This document shows positions 53,934-64,000 of a stretch of DNA of 64,000 bases, piece after piece (position 1 is the stretch's first letter; every line of letters starts with the position of its first letter). The DNA lies in assembly GCA_004369045.1 (NCBI GenBank), contig ML213522.1, forward strand, positions 62,001 to 126,000. The letters run 5' to 3'. The notes under the pieces were generated by a model. The model was not told the origin of the DNA and made no database searches. It was given only the letters and a program-made list of their open reading frames with translations. This DNA is from Heliocybe sulcata (taxonomy: Eukaryota; Basidiomycota; Agaricomycetes; Gloeophyllales; Gloeophyllaceae). A program made the position numbers and the translations under genes.

Positions 53934-54092
53934 ATCGGAAGTATAAGCAAGGACTTAAGAGAGAAGGACTTGTGCAAGCAGGCGTAAGTGACGCGTCGCG
54001 ACCGTGGGAAAAGCCTGACGCGTCCTCTGTAGTGCATTGCCATCCGAACTTCCTCAGTACAGTACTCCTGCTTCACAACTCATATCTACAAT
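53934..54092. promoter_or_regulatory. Shared bidirectional promoter of RPN6 and RPN7
   Basis: Only 159 bp separate the two start codons. Two identical palindromes GACGCGTC lie at 53990-53997 and 54017-54024, 27 bp apart and roughly in the middle. I see no yeast PACE box (GGTGGCAAA). The arrangement suggests one factor controls both lid subunits. Confidence 0.7.
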
Positions 54093-55565
54093 ATGGCCGA
54101 AGATATTGTTTTGCCGATCCCAAACCTCAGTCTTTCCCAGCATTACTTCACCCTCTCGACACCCTCCTTATCCCATTTACATGGAACGGCGCGGAAAGAG
54201 CTATTGGAAGGCATCAAAGCGGAACGTGAGCAAAGGCTGCATTCTACTACGCTGACGACCGGATATAACATGGCGTACAGAGATGTCACCGTACTATCGT
54301 ATTGTGACCTCAACCTCTGCACTACCGCTCGACCAGGCGCTCCTGGACACGATGGAGAAGGCGAACAAGGAGGAACTGGAGAAGTTGGACGAACGGCTAG
54401 CGGAGGCAGAGAAGACCGAGGGCGAGACGGAGATTTCAGATGTGCTACGCGCAAGAGCGAATTACTTCACGAGAGTTGGTGACAAGGTACGTGTAATATG
54501 GTGCTCTAACGATAGCTCTCACTTACCGATGTTAGGATCGGGCCGTAGAGGCGCAGAAGCTTGCACTGGAAAAGACGCCAGGACTGGGATCACGAATAGA
54601 CATTGTCCTGACCCTCGTTCGAATAGGCTTCTTCTTCGGCGACCACCAACTGATCACGTCCAACCTCACGAAAGCGGAGGAGTGAGTTGTCAATATTCGG
54701 GATGAGCAAATAACTAACACCATGTATCAGGCTGATTGAGAAGGGTGGTGACTGGGATCGCCGCAACCGCCTCAAAGTCTACCAAGGCCTTCACCTGCTC
54801 TCCATCCGGCAGTTCAAGCCGGGTGGCGAGCTTTTCATTGACGCCCTCTCGACATTCACCGCGACGGAACTGCTTAGCTATAATGACTTTGTCGCGTTGA
54901 CAGTTGTCGCGAACACCCTGACCCTGACCCGGCCAGATTTAAAGAAGAAGGTCGGTTTCCTCGCGCGGAAGGTGTGCTACGGCATTAACTGGGTCTGCAT
55001 AGATCATCAGCGCCCCAGAGGTCATTGGTGTACTTCCTGAACTGCCGATCCTAGCCGATCTGACGAAAAATCTCTACGAATGTCACTATGACAAGTTCTT
55101 CCTTGCACTAGGTAAGCTTGCTCCGTGCCGCTTGTTTTAGTATTGATGCATTGCCGCAACAGCGACAGTCGAGCAAACCTACCTCCGCTCGTCTCGCCTC
55201 CTCTCTCCACACACCCGGTACTACGTCCGTGAAATGAGAATACTCGCGTACACGCAGCTCCTCGAGTCGTACCGCAGCCTTACGCTTGAGAGTCTTGCGG
55301 CTGCGTTCGGTGTGTCTGTAGAATTCGTCGATAGGTGCGTTGTATGTCCCGCCTTGCTGGTTCGTGCAACCCTGACCAATCGTCCCCGTTTAGCGAGCTA
55401 TCGAGATTCATCGCTTCCGGCCGGCTTCATTGCATGATCGACAAGGTGCACGGCGTGGTGGAGACCACCCGGCCGTCCGTGAAGAATGCCCAGTATGACA
55501 CTGTCATACGCCAAGGAGACGTCCTATTGAACGCGGTGCAGCGGCTGAGTAAGGTACTCTATTGA
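54093..55565 (+). CDS. RPN7: 26S proteasome regulatory lid subunit Rpn7 (PSMD6)
   Basis: PCI-domain subunit of the proteasome lid that contacts Rpn6 and Rpn3. The ATG at 54093 starts [20 protein letters not shown]; the first intron gives [21 protein letters not shown]. Then [158 protein letters not shown] and [20 protein letters not shown]. The PCI winged helix [40 protein letters not shown] is complete, ending [15 protein letters not shown] at 55565. Family-normal length of about 395 residues with six to seven short introns. Confidence 0.96.
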
Positions 55566-56161
55566 TGCACATGCGAGCCCATTGGCATGCGGTTATGATT
55601 GCTTCCATGGACTCAAGTGAAGGCGCGCCGTGAAGTCGGTATAGCGGTACCTTTGTGCGCGAGTCTCCCCCGTGCTTTATCCTGCAGCCGACTGTGTACG
55701 ACGAGCGGATGTTCAATGTATTTGGAGCAAGTGGTTCTTCGCATGCGGGAGCTGCAATGGACAGCGTGGCGTGCCATGAAAATGTCGCCTTCGCCAGCCA
55801 CCCGCGAGTGTGGTTTCGAGTGCGCCCAGTGGGTCCATTACTCCGTGTGTCGGAGGAATATTGGACGGATGAAATGCAACGTGCGATGCCATGAAGGCAA
55901 TATTAGATTACTTGCGGCCCTAAAGCGCAGTGTCCTACTACGGGTATTAGAGTTGTTATTGCAGCGTTAGACGTTTTAGGCTTAGAGCCTAGGCGAGATG
56001 TGATTGGCTCCCGCCCGCGAAGCGTACTATTAATTAGCCGGCGAGCCGAGGCAGTTATATCGACCGAGGCGTCTATCGGCATGCGAGCTTTCCTCGGACG
56101 CGCCGTACGACGTCGGACACTTTGGAATCCACGACTCTCAGTCTTAGGGTTTGCTTCATAT
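55566..56161. other. RPN7 3' flank and BTB gene promoter
   Basis: About 596 bp. A frame in phase with the BTB gene extends upstream of its ATG to about 56000, so a longer N-terminus (containing GMRAFLGRAVRRRT, which resembles a mitochondrial leader) is possible. Nothing else is seen. Confidence 0.45.
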
Positions 56162-57200
56162 ATGTCAAGCGACGGAAAATCCGAAAGAGTGAAGCGAAAT
56201 GAGAAGTTTTGGCTAGACGACGGATCACTTGTTGTCCGAGTAGAGGACAATGCATTCAAGGTCCATCGGACACTTCTGACCCGACAGAGCCCTGCGGTTG
56301 CTTCACAGACATGGTCTGAAGAGGACAAGGTGGATGGATGTGCAGTCATCTCCATTCCAGCCAGCACTGGCGTGTCGGCGGACGACTTCCAGGTGCTGCT
56401 AGAGCACATCTACCATGATGCGTGAGTGCTTCCTCCTGCTTATTCAGTATGAGATCTGCATTTCCTGTTGAACCTTGACAAAGCTCGTTCCAAGGCCATT
56501 GGCAGCCGATTCCCCTTTCTCCCGGACCGCGGCAGTCCTTCGCGTCACGTCGAAGAAGCAGCTGGATTTCCCTGCCATCTACGCACTAGCGCGGAAGCGC
56601 TTCGCGGAAATGTATCCAAGTGGGCCACAACCATTTGTTCATCCGGATAATATAGAGGAGGCACTTGAGCTGGCTGTAGAACATAATATTAAATCAGTAT
56701 GTCTCATCTATGTTGGGAACACTATTGCCGTGTCCGTGGCCTGATAGAGACTATAGGTTCAGAGGGGACTCTTCTACAGTATAGTAACGACTTCTGAACT
56801 CCACGATGATGAGGATCCCGCAGCATCCAGCGAGGCACCTCCGGACCCGGAAGCCGTGCCGCTTGACAGCAGACCCTTGTCGCCTGCAAATAAAGAACGA
56901 GCGAAGCAATTAATGAGCTCCATCATGGATTACTTCACGCCCATTTTGTTTACTGTCGAAACGGCAGAACATATGGCTTGCACCGACGTGTTTGCGGATA
57001 AGTGGATGCCACTCGTCATCGCACCAGCGCTCGCAAGCGGTGGTGTGGGCAAGCCACTGGAGACGCTGCAGAACATCATAGAGGTTGACTGGGAGAAGGA
57101 GGGGCTCTGCGCCGGATGTGCGGCGCTGAAGCGGGGGGAGTGGCGGGAGCAACAAGAGGGAATATGGGAGAAGATAGGTATATGGCTCGCGGAAGCGTAG
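56162..57200 (+). CDS. BTB/POZ domain protein
   Basis: The ATG at 56162 starts MSSDGKSERVKRNEKFWLDD. The BTB fold follows at once: DGSLVVRVEDNAFKVHRTLL, TRQSPAVASQTW, VISIPASTGVSADDFQVLLE and HIYHDA, then after an intron PLAADSPFSRTAAVLRVTSK and KKQLDFPAIYALARKRFAEM. It continues YPSGPQPFVHPDNIEEALEL, AVEHNIKS, and a last exon with an acidic linker and DYFTPILFTVETAEHMACTD, ending KIGIWLAEA. This layout (BTB plus a variable C-terminal region ending in a helical segment) is common in Agaricomycetes, where such genes are many. About 310 residues. BTB proteins often dimerise or link substrates to Cul3; the partner is unknown. Confidence 0.85.
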
Positions 57201-58534
57201 ATCGTGTCCATCGAAGGTACCGGTATGCGCCGGCTGATCGCTAGCTCTCAGAGAAGGTTTCCACCAGCCACATTGCTATGCAGAGTCGTTGGCATGGGAA
57301 GCTCCAGGCTGTGACATGCATACCCGAGCTGATGGCTACGGCCTATGGTGCGCAAGCGGGGACCCACTGATCCGCCCCCCTGCCATGCTAGAGTGTCGGC
57401 CGCCTTGCGCCAACTGCAGGGGTCGATAATGTTCGACAAGGGGACACTTCCGCGCTAGTCTGTGATGCCTTTTTGCAATACACAGGTTGAGCCGATTACT
57501 AGCAAGTGCGTACCGATCGGGCAATCGACCCCCACTGCGAGCCGTATTCCGCCCAGCTGCGGGCTACTCGGGCATGCATCAGCGGTGAGATGATGTATTA
57601 TTGCTAGCGATTTCACTGCTCAGAACCTAACGTCCGGTTAGCGGAGAGGATGGTCGGTTTCGTGCTCTTCTCCTTCCACAATGACCCAGCTTGTCGCGTC
57701 GTACCCCGGTCCTCTACCCTGGAGATCCGGGGCAAAGTATAGCGCTACGACAAAGCAAATCATCGACTGATGCCATGCACGGGAGCTAACGCTGTTAGCC
57801 AGGGGGAAGACTCTTGTGTTACAATACCCGCGCCGCACACGGGATATTCCGATGCTTTGGAAAACCAGGAGCGTGCCACCATATTGTAAGCTGTGTATGT
57901 CATGGGCGCGGCGTCGCTCAATATTCTCTAGTCGTGATGGCCTTCTTACCAGAACGTTGTATTTTTGAAGACACAGTGTAACTCCACCCGCCGTGCCTGC
58001 AGATGGACGATGGTAACCGGGCATAGCCCCGGCATACGCGAAATGCAGCACGGAGCTTCGGGGTACGAAACGCTGTTTTCCTAGTACCGGTCAAGACCGG
58101 AAATGGCCTCCGAAATAAACGCATCCACCCACGTAATGGATATAATATACGCGGAGTCAAAGCAAGCATCAGGGCTCGGCGGACAATGGCAGAATAGGTT
58201 TGTGTTCAAACTTATCATGAAGATGAGAGAACCTTGTGTGGCAGGTGCGTGGCACCGACAGTGATCGAGAGATGACGATGTCATTCCGAGACGCCATGTC
58301 TCACTGTATGCAGGCGCCTCGACTCGCGCCCTCCGGGGCCTACAAACCTCCTGCTCTTCAGCCACGTTAAACCGAGTACGGCTAGACGCCCACATTGTGG
58401 TGAGGACGCTTATATTCATTTGATTTCTTTCAGCCAAATCCGTTACAGCCGAGCCTAGAAAAGACGAGCTTCTGACAGCCCCTTCTGCTCAGTTATCTCA
58501 CCTCTGCATCCCATAGACCTTCAATACGCCTCCG
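57201..58534. other. 1.3 kb without a supported gene
   Basis: Minus-strand frames at 57638-58051 and 58081-58419 could be strung together by introns, but no segment resembles a known family and no clean splice chain was found. Treated as intergenic, including the promoter of the ABC gene. Confidence 0.4.
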
Positions 58535-61306
58535 ATGAACCACGATAGTAATGAGGACAGTTTGTTACAGGAGTCGTCCTTGTCCAAGGAAAGCGAGAGA
58601 AGTGTTCCATCACCTCACATGGCGGAGCCCCTGGCGAATGTCACGACTCATGGCGGCCACAGTGGCCGCTTGAAGAGTCTTACTTGGGGTATCTTCACTA
58701 TAGTGTACGAAACCTGTACTCCAGTCCGCTGGAGCATCAGCTCCTTTATCAAGACCGCGCAGAATATCAGGCAAGACTCAAGAGCTGTGGCGAGGCTGTT
58801 CTGGGTTGTCTTCCACCTTGCACCTGTTACCCTGCTGCTCCACCTTTTTGCGACCGTATGGAGCGCATTTCTTCCTTCGTTGGCGCTCTATTCATACAGC
58901 CTCCTATTCCGCATAGTAAGTGGTACATTCTTCGCAGCATTCATTTGTTCATCAGCAGCAGATCACGACGGGCATCGTTCGAGGAGATCCACAGATATGG
59001 AACGTCAAGCTGATCCTTCTCGTCTTCGTGATGTCGAGTGTGATACGTGTGGCGGTTGACTGGCTTCTGTGAGCAGCGTCGATGCTTCGCTAGATAGTTC
59101 CATCCTGATGGAGGCCTAGCCGAGACACAACAGCCTTGCTCAGGAGTCACCTCCGAGGACATTTTCTGCCTTCCCTGGTCACGGGTGAGCTATCTACCTA
59201 CACAACGGTGAAGCTTCCCTGAGACCGTCTTGCTCATCGCAGCATCGCTGTCGCTGGATCTCCAGACTCTTCAAGGTGCGTGCGCTCCCTCCTATATTCA
59301 TCTTCATGCATTCAGAAATATTCAGATCCCAGGATTGCCTCTTATTTTCCAAAAGAATATCTATTCGAGGACGCAGCACCTGGATGGGAGGCAATCGGGG
59401 AAGGTTGCAGACTCATAGGCATCGGCATCACATTCTTATCTCACGTTATTGTCGTCCTCTCAATCTTGCCGAAGGAGGACGAGCTCACACCTGGGACATG
59501 CTCGCTCTGGTTCACAGCTTATCTTGCTCTTCAGTACTTGCGTCCCTTAGACGGAGCCGCAAAACGCCGTAAGTCCAGTGCCACTGCATCCGTCGGATGT
59601 TCCTCGGACACCTTGTTTCAGCGTTTATATTCTACTCGGACAACCCTATCTATGAGAGATTGAGCATCTTATATAGGACCGCATTTTCCCCAGACATGCG
59701 GGAGAGTCTGGCATCTGACGGTGGGGCGCCGTTCCTCGCCCGAGGTAAGTCGGCCATCTTATTCATATTGGGCCAGTCTTAACGGATGCCACCAAACTCA
59801 GAATTCCGGAAAGCAAGTCAAGCGTTAGGACCGGGAAGGAATGATCCATCGCAACTACGATATACGATCCCCAAACCATGGTACTGGGCTATCTCACAGC
59901 AGATTTTGATGGAGCTACCTCTAGTATGTCACGCTCCCGCAGGCAATGATGAAGCCTTTATACTATTGCTAGGTTTCATTCCTGTGCTTAGAGCTTTGGA
60001 AGTTCACCCCTGCGTCGTTAATTTCCATCTTCCTGGTTTGGCAAGGACAGAACTCCCTTCGATGTAACGTACATTTTGCAGATGCCTGTGCCTCGTTCCG
60101 CAGAGCATCTTTATCTGCGGTCACCTTATTCGAGGCCTTGAATATTACCCATAACCGGCCTATCACTTCATCATATCCTGACGCTCAACTGAGCACCATC
60201 GAAGGTGCAAAAATCTCACTCCGGTGAGCATTCGGATCGAGTTAACGTATACATCTATTGACTGTCCTGTATAGCAATGCGTCTTTCGCGTATCCCATTA
60301 CAAGCTATTATGACGCTTGTCAGGAAGAAGCAAGGACTGTGCTACACGATATCACATTCGACATCCTGCCAGGCACGCTTACCCTTGTAGTCGGAAAGAA
60401 TGGCAGCGGAAAATCCACCCTGTTGAAGTTGGTATCTGGACTATTCAGACCTCAAAGCGGGGACGTGTTAATCGATACGTTGTCGATGTCCAATCTCAAT
60501 GAGAGCGACCTCCGCCGCTCCGTTTGCCACCACCCTCAAGAACCCCGATTGTACCCGATGTCCTTGGTGGAGAATCTGCTCGTCGGACTGGATCACGCTC
60601 CAGAACGGAGTTCCATACTTCGTGCAGCGGAACAGGCCGGCATCTTGGATCTTGTGGAGAGACTACCGAATGGCTTTGATACCCTAATGGGTTCGGTGGC
60701 AACTGCGTACCGTGGCGTTGCCGAGGCGTTCGTGGACGGCGTCTCCACGAGCGATGTCTGTCCAATGCTGAACCAAGAGTACACAAGACATTTCAAGGTC
60801 GGGCCAGTGCTATCACGCAAGTCTCATTTCTTCACGGCCAACGTAGTGTCTAACTGTCTAACTAACGATTCGCAGAAGGAGAGAAGCAACGATTGGCACT
60901 GTGTGTATCGATTGTCTCAGGTTTCATATCATCCATGCTCACCGGTGCGAACAGAGCCCGAACGATATTGAAGCTCGAGAACGAAGATGTTAGGTTATTA
61001 CTCGTGGACGAACCCGCCTCAGCACTGGACCCAGTGGCAGAAATGGATTACTGCACGAAACTTAAGGCATACAGCCGAGGCCGGACTGTAATCGCAGTGA
61101 CTCACCACTTTGGACAGCTGGCAAGACAAGCGGATATGATCCTGTAGGTTATATCTATAATCAATGCGATTTGCCGCTCAGCGTTTCCTCCCTTCAGTTG
61201 CATCGAGGACGGCAGGATTGCAGAGAAAGGCAAACATGACGAGTTAATGGAATCTGTAGGTGTTTATCAGGAACTCTATGACGCCCAACGAAGAAGCGAG
61301 TGCTAG
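58535..61306 (+). CDS. ABC-type ATPase with divergent membrane region (half-transporter-like)
   Basis: The ATG at 58535 starts MNHDSNEDSLLQESSLSKES. Hydrophobic segments near the N-terminus (FWVVFHLAPVTLLLHLFATV, AFLPSLALYSYSLLFRI) and later (IGIGITFLSHVIVVLSILP) suggest a degenerate transmembrane domain. The nucleotide-binding domain has ITFDILPGTLTLVVGKNGSG-KSTLLKL (Walker A), VCHHPQEPRLYPMSLVENLL (Q-loop region), an ABC signature and LLLVDEPASALDP (Walker B), then VIAVTHHFGQLARQADMIL (H-loop) and IEDGRIAEKGKHDELMES. The signature LSQGEKQRLAL appears only after removing a GC-AG intron (60817-60875). It ends DAQRRSEC at 61306 after a last intron. Such NBDs with weak membrane regions occur in basidiomycetes; substrate and direction are unknown. 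Confidence 0.8.
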
Positions 61307-61578
61307 TGTACGGCCGTGCTAGATTATGTTATGTTCTCGGGATCTGTCGGACACGCAGAGATCAACTTGAATTTATAGTATCACGTAGGATATGATTCAG
61401 ACACAGCGAAATATTTGGACTTAAAATACATTCTTTACTACACGACAATTCGAACGCAAGAACGACGGCATATAAAAAGCGACTACGCTATTGTCAACTG
61501 AAGAGTCAGTCAACCGTAATGCAACGGGAGAGCAAATGTCGTGCAGGTACCGTGGCCTCTCGCCACTGCTGGACTCCG
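61307..61578. other. Convergent 3' flanks of ABC and EPL1 genes
   Basis: About 272 bp between opposing stop codons; no gene seen. Confidence 0.5.
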
Positions 61579-64000
61579 CTAAAACCCATTCGGAGCACCG
61601 CCAACCATCTGCTGCGCCTGTTGGTGCGGCATGGAAGGTGACGCCATAGGTGTATGAGTTTGAAGAGGAGGTGAAGAGTGGACTTGGGGCGATGATATAT
61701 TCACGTTATGCAAGAGTGGGGAGGACGAATGCGGAGTGAGATGTGCGATATTAGCTGGAGAGCCTTGCATAGCGCTGGGGGGGCGACCTATCATGGCCCG
61801 CGATGGCACACGGCCCGGTATACCAGGCATAGGATGTGGAATGCTGATATTTTGGTTGGGAGGCGACATGGCACCGTTCATATGCATCAGCTGACTCGCG
61901 TCCATCCCGTTCACGTTGTGCCCATTTACAGAAGGCGGCCTAGGCGGATGATGATTGGCCCACTGCATCTGCCGCTTGGGTGGCAGATTCAGATTGAGGG
62001 ACGCATTACCCAGAGGGACATTGAAGTTGACGCCGTTCGGTACTACATGGCCAACATATGAACCAGGCCCTCGAGGTTGCATACCTGGATTCACCGGTAT
62101 CGAGAAGCCTTGGCCAGGCTGAACAGGAGGGAAGACGTTCTTGATAACTTCAACTTGCTGCGGACTGAGATTGCCGTGATGCATGTAAGGAGAGCCGTTC
62201 GGAAGTGAGTTGGGGAAGCCGTTCAGCCCAGGGACATGGTAACCATTCACAGGCATGGTCGGCTGAGTCTGAGAGCTAGGCCGCACAGGTGAGCCATTAG
62301 ACGCGCTTGAAGATGGGCGATCAAACGGCTGAACACCATCAGGTTGGCCCGCTTGATTCGGCACCCCCGGACTCTGACCATGCGACAGCGCAGAAGCAAT
62401 GGCTTCAGCCCCAGAAGAATTTACAGGAGGCTGGCCGGAACCAGAAGCAGAGGTAGAAGGCGTCGGAGTGGCATTCGAAGCCCGAAGTTGGGCGGGCAAA
62501 GAATGCGAGGGCGAAGGCTCTATGGATGGCACATTCGGCTGCGCAATGGGCATCGTAGGCAGCCCCCTTTGTAACCCAACGGCCGATGATATCCGCACAC
62601 CACCTTGCATCATCTTGAGGTGGGTCGGAAGAGATACCGGCGCGCCGCCTGATCCAGACGGCATAGTCAAAGGAACACCATTCGGATGCATAACGCCAGG
62701 GTGCGGTGGAGCCATTGGGTGCGGTCTCTGCATATCACGTCGCAGGGCAGGAGAAAGGCCGAGCTTGAATGGTACCACCGACTGGCTGCGACCATCAGCG
62801 TTGACAATGGTGAGCGTCGGATCGTTGGAGAGCGCTTGGAAATCCTGATCGCTGAGGAGAGTCATAGCTTGTCGCAGGTACCTGAACGCAATCCATCAGC
62901 ATTCGGTGTTCCATAATAGGCGTATCAACTTACTTGGGATCATAATCGTCGACTAGAACACGATCAGATTCCTCAGCACCGTCAGGGCCAATGACAGGTA
63001 TATCGTCGTCGGCATCATATTTCCATCGTTCCGCAATGCGCAAAGCGCGCTCCTGCTCCTCCGCCTCGTCGACTTCGCGATCCCGCCGGAAACGCGGCTG
63101 ATAGCGAGTGTATTCAAAAGGGGAAGCCTCCGTGCCATCGAGCCGTAGTGGCCGAGTCCGACGGTCCATCCACGTTCGACCACCACGACCCACGCGACGG
63201 CGTATGGCGCGATACACGGGGGCTTCCTCTGGAGAATTCGGCGTAGACGTAGAGAATTTGTAGTGCCTTTGAAGCCATGACAGCGGTGGCGACTGATGCG
63301 GGATCTGCGATTTCGTGAGCGCACGCGTCAGAGAATGTGGCAGGCGGACACTCACATCGATACCGTCTTCCCAGTGATGGTCCCGCTCCTTCATCGCAGC
63401 CAGCTCACGCTCGATCTGTTTATTAATTATGGCAGTTCGGTCGCGAGGTTTCATGGCTGGTTCAACGTGCGGGCTGGGCGAACCAACGTCCCCGCTGTCT
63501 CTTGTCCGTAACTTGATGGACGGTGGCATGCGACTGCAAGTTTAGGATGATGTAAGCAAGCTTGTAGGTATATCAAATATCGCGTAGCGTACCCGGACAG
63601 CGGTACATCAGGCTTGGTCTTCTTCGCAACTCGCTCCTTGTCAAACAGTAGCTCCTCGTCTTCCTTTGCTGCCAGAGCGGGAAACCTCATCCTCAGCTCT
63701 ACAAAGGCCTGTCGCTTCTCCCAAACTTGTTGTGCCTGCTGCGCGGCATCCCACTTCAGCATTTCCCTTTGGTGGACATGCCCGCTCAAATCGAGAGCTA
63801 ATGCCAACTCCGACTTCAGCCGTACGAGCTTGTCCGAGTAGGACACCTGTGAAGCACGGGTCTTTCTGACGGCCTTCAGCTCTCGTCGTCTGAAGCAAAT
63901 GAAGGATTCATTCTTCGTGTCCGTCTCGTCAAACTAAAGAGAAATGGAGTCAATTCTATGGTACAGAGCGGAGTACGGATATTATCTCACGTTTAGAGCA
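61579..64000 (-). CDS. EPL1: Enhancer of polycomb-like protein (NuA4 subunit Epl1), 5' end beyond window
   Basis: Scaffold of the NuA4/Piccolo histone H4 acetyltransferase complex. Visible from the right edge: FDETDTKNESFICFRRRELK-AVRKTRASQVSYSDKLVRLK (EPcA domain core with the FRRRE and VRKTR motifs), then LDLSGHVHQREMLKWDAAQQ and a helical stretch to FDKERVAKKTKPDVPLSG. A further exon has MPPSIKLRTRDSGD, RDHHWEDGIDV, SWLQRHYKFSTSTPNSPE, RAIRRRVGRGGRTWMDRR and FRRDREVDEAEEQERALRIA-ERWKYDADD. The long last exon (YLRQAMTLLSDQDFQALSND, then Pro/Ser/Asn/Gln-rich) is disordered and ends GGAPNGF at 61579. The start codon and N-terminal EPcA part lie beyond 64000. The domain order and the length of the visible part fit fungal Epl1. 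Confidence 0.93.

Noticed and set aside
57638-58419. Possible minus-strand multi-exon gene
   Set aside because: No consistent chain of donors and acceptors and no domain; too weak to call.
1-64000. Transposons, retroelements or virus-like elements as the cause of the duplication
   Set aside because: No reverse transcriptase, integrase, transposase, capsid-like motif, terminal repeats or target-site duplications were seen at the block boundaries.
1-64000. tRNA genes
   Set aside because: I looked for B-box-like GGTTCGAATCC sequences with matching A boxes and found no convincing pair; a covariance-model scan would settle it.

Overview
This window is nuclear DNA from a fungus, almost certainly a basidiomycete of the Agaricomycetes. 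Genes are dense and lie on both strands. They are cut by many introns of about 45-60 nt with GT...CTAAC...AG signals. The gene set is typical of mushroom-forming, wood- or litter-decaying fungi: a DUF6534 seven-helix protein, a vanillyl-alcohol-oxidase-type flavoprotein, an NmrA-like reductase, a BTB protein, an F-box protein and several orphan proteins. I see no tRNA, rRNA, CRISPR array, intact transposon or virus-like element.

0-27 kb, duplicated and rearranged. A Pho84-type phosphate transporter (876-2856) is followed by a fragment of a second copy of itself. Then come a small Lys-rich ORF, a Nop15/NIFK-like pre-rRNA processing protein with seven N-terminal repeats (4281-6602, -), and an Srs2-type UvrD helicase (7259-11107, -). 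Divergent from the helicase is an unrecognised membrane-anchored, proline-rich protein (11530-13000). The stretch from the small ORF to this protein is duplicated at 15.1-18.7 kb with large internal deletions. In the copy only the orphan membrane protein is intact; the Nop15 and Srs2 copies are stumps. An LRR-like gene (20.2-22.1 kb) shows the opposite pattern: it is full-length on the right and a stump at 13.2-13.5 kb. A third, older paralogue of the orphan protein lies at 24602-26091. A zinc-type alcohol-dehydrogenase-like reductase (13724-15021) sits between the copies. I consider the orphan family and its expansion the most novel content of the window.

26-45 kb, mostly single-copy genes: Tsc13 enoyl reductase, two orphan basic/disordered proteins, a small orphan gene, cytosolic methionyl-tRNA synthetase, an FRE-type ferric reductase divergent from an OPT transporter, a DUF6534 membrane protein, and a fungal SARAF homologue.

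46-64 kb: a VAO-type flavin oxidase and an NmrA-like reductase in the same orientation, an F-box protein, the proteasome lid genes RPN6 and RPN7 back to back over a 159-bp shared promoter, a BTB protein, an ABC-type ATPase, and the Enhancer-of-polycomb subunit EPL1, which runs off the right edge.

Three introns appear to use GC-AG boundaries (in PHO84, an orphan gene and the ABC gene). The 8-bp palindrome GACGCGTC, an MCB-like box, occurs upstream of PHO84 and SRS2 and twice in the RPN6/RPN7 promoter. Exon boundaries were worked out by eye from splice signals and protein continuity; they are not transcript-supported.
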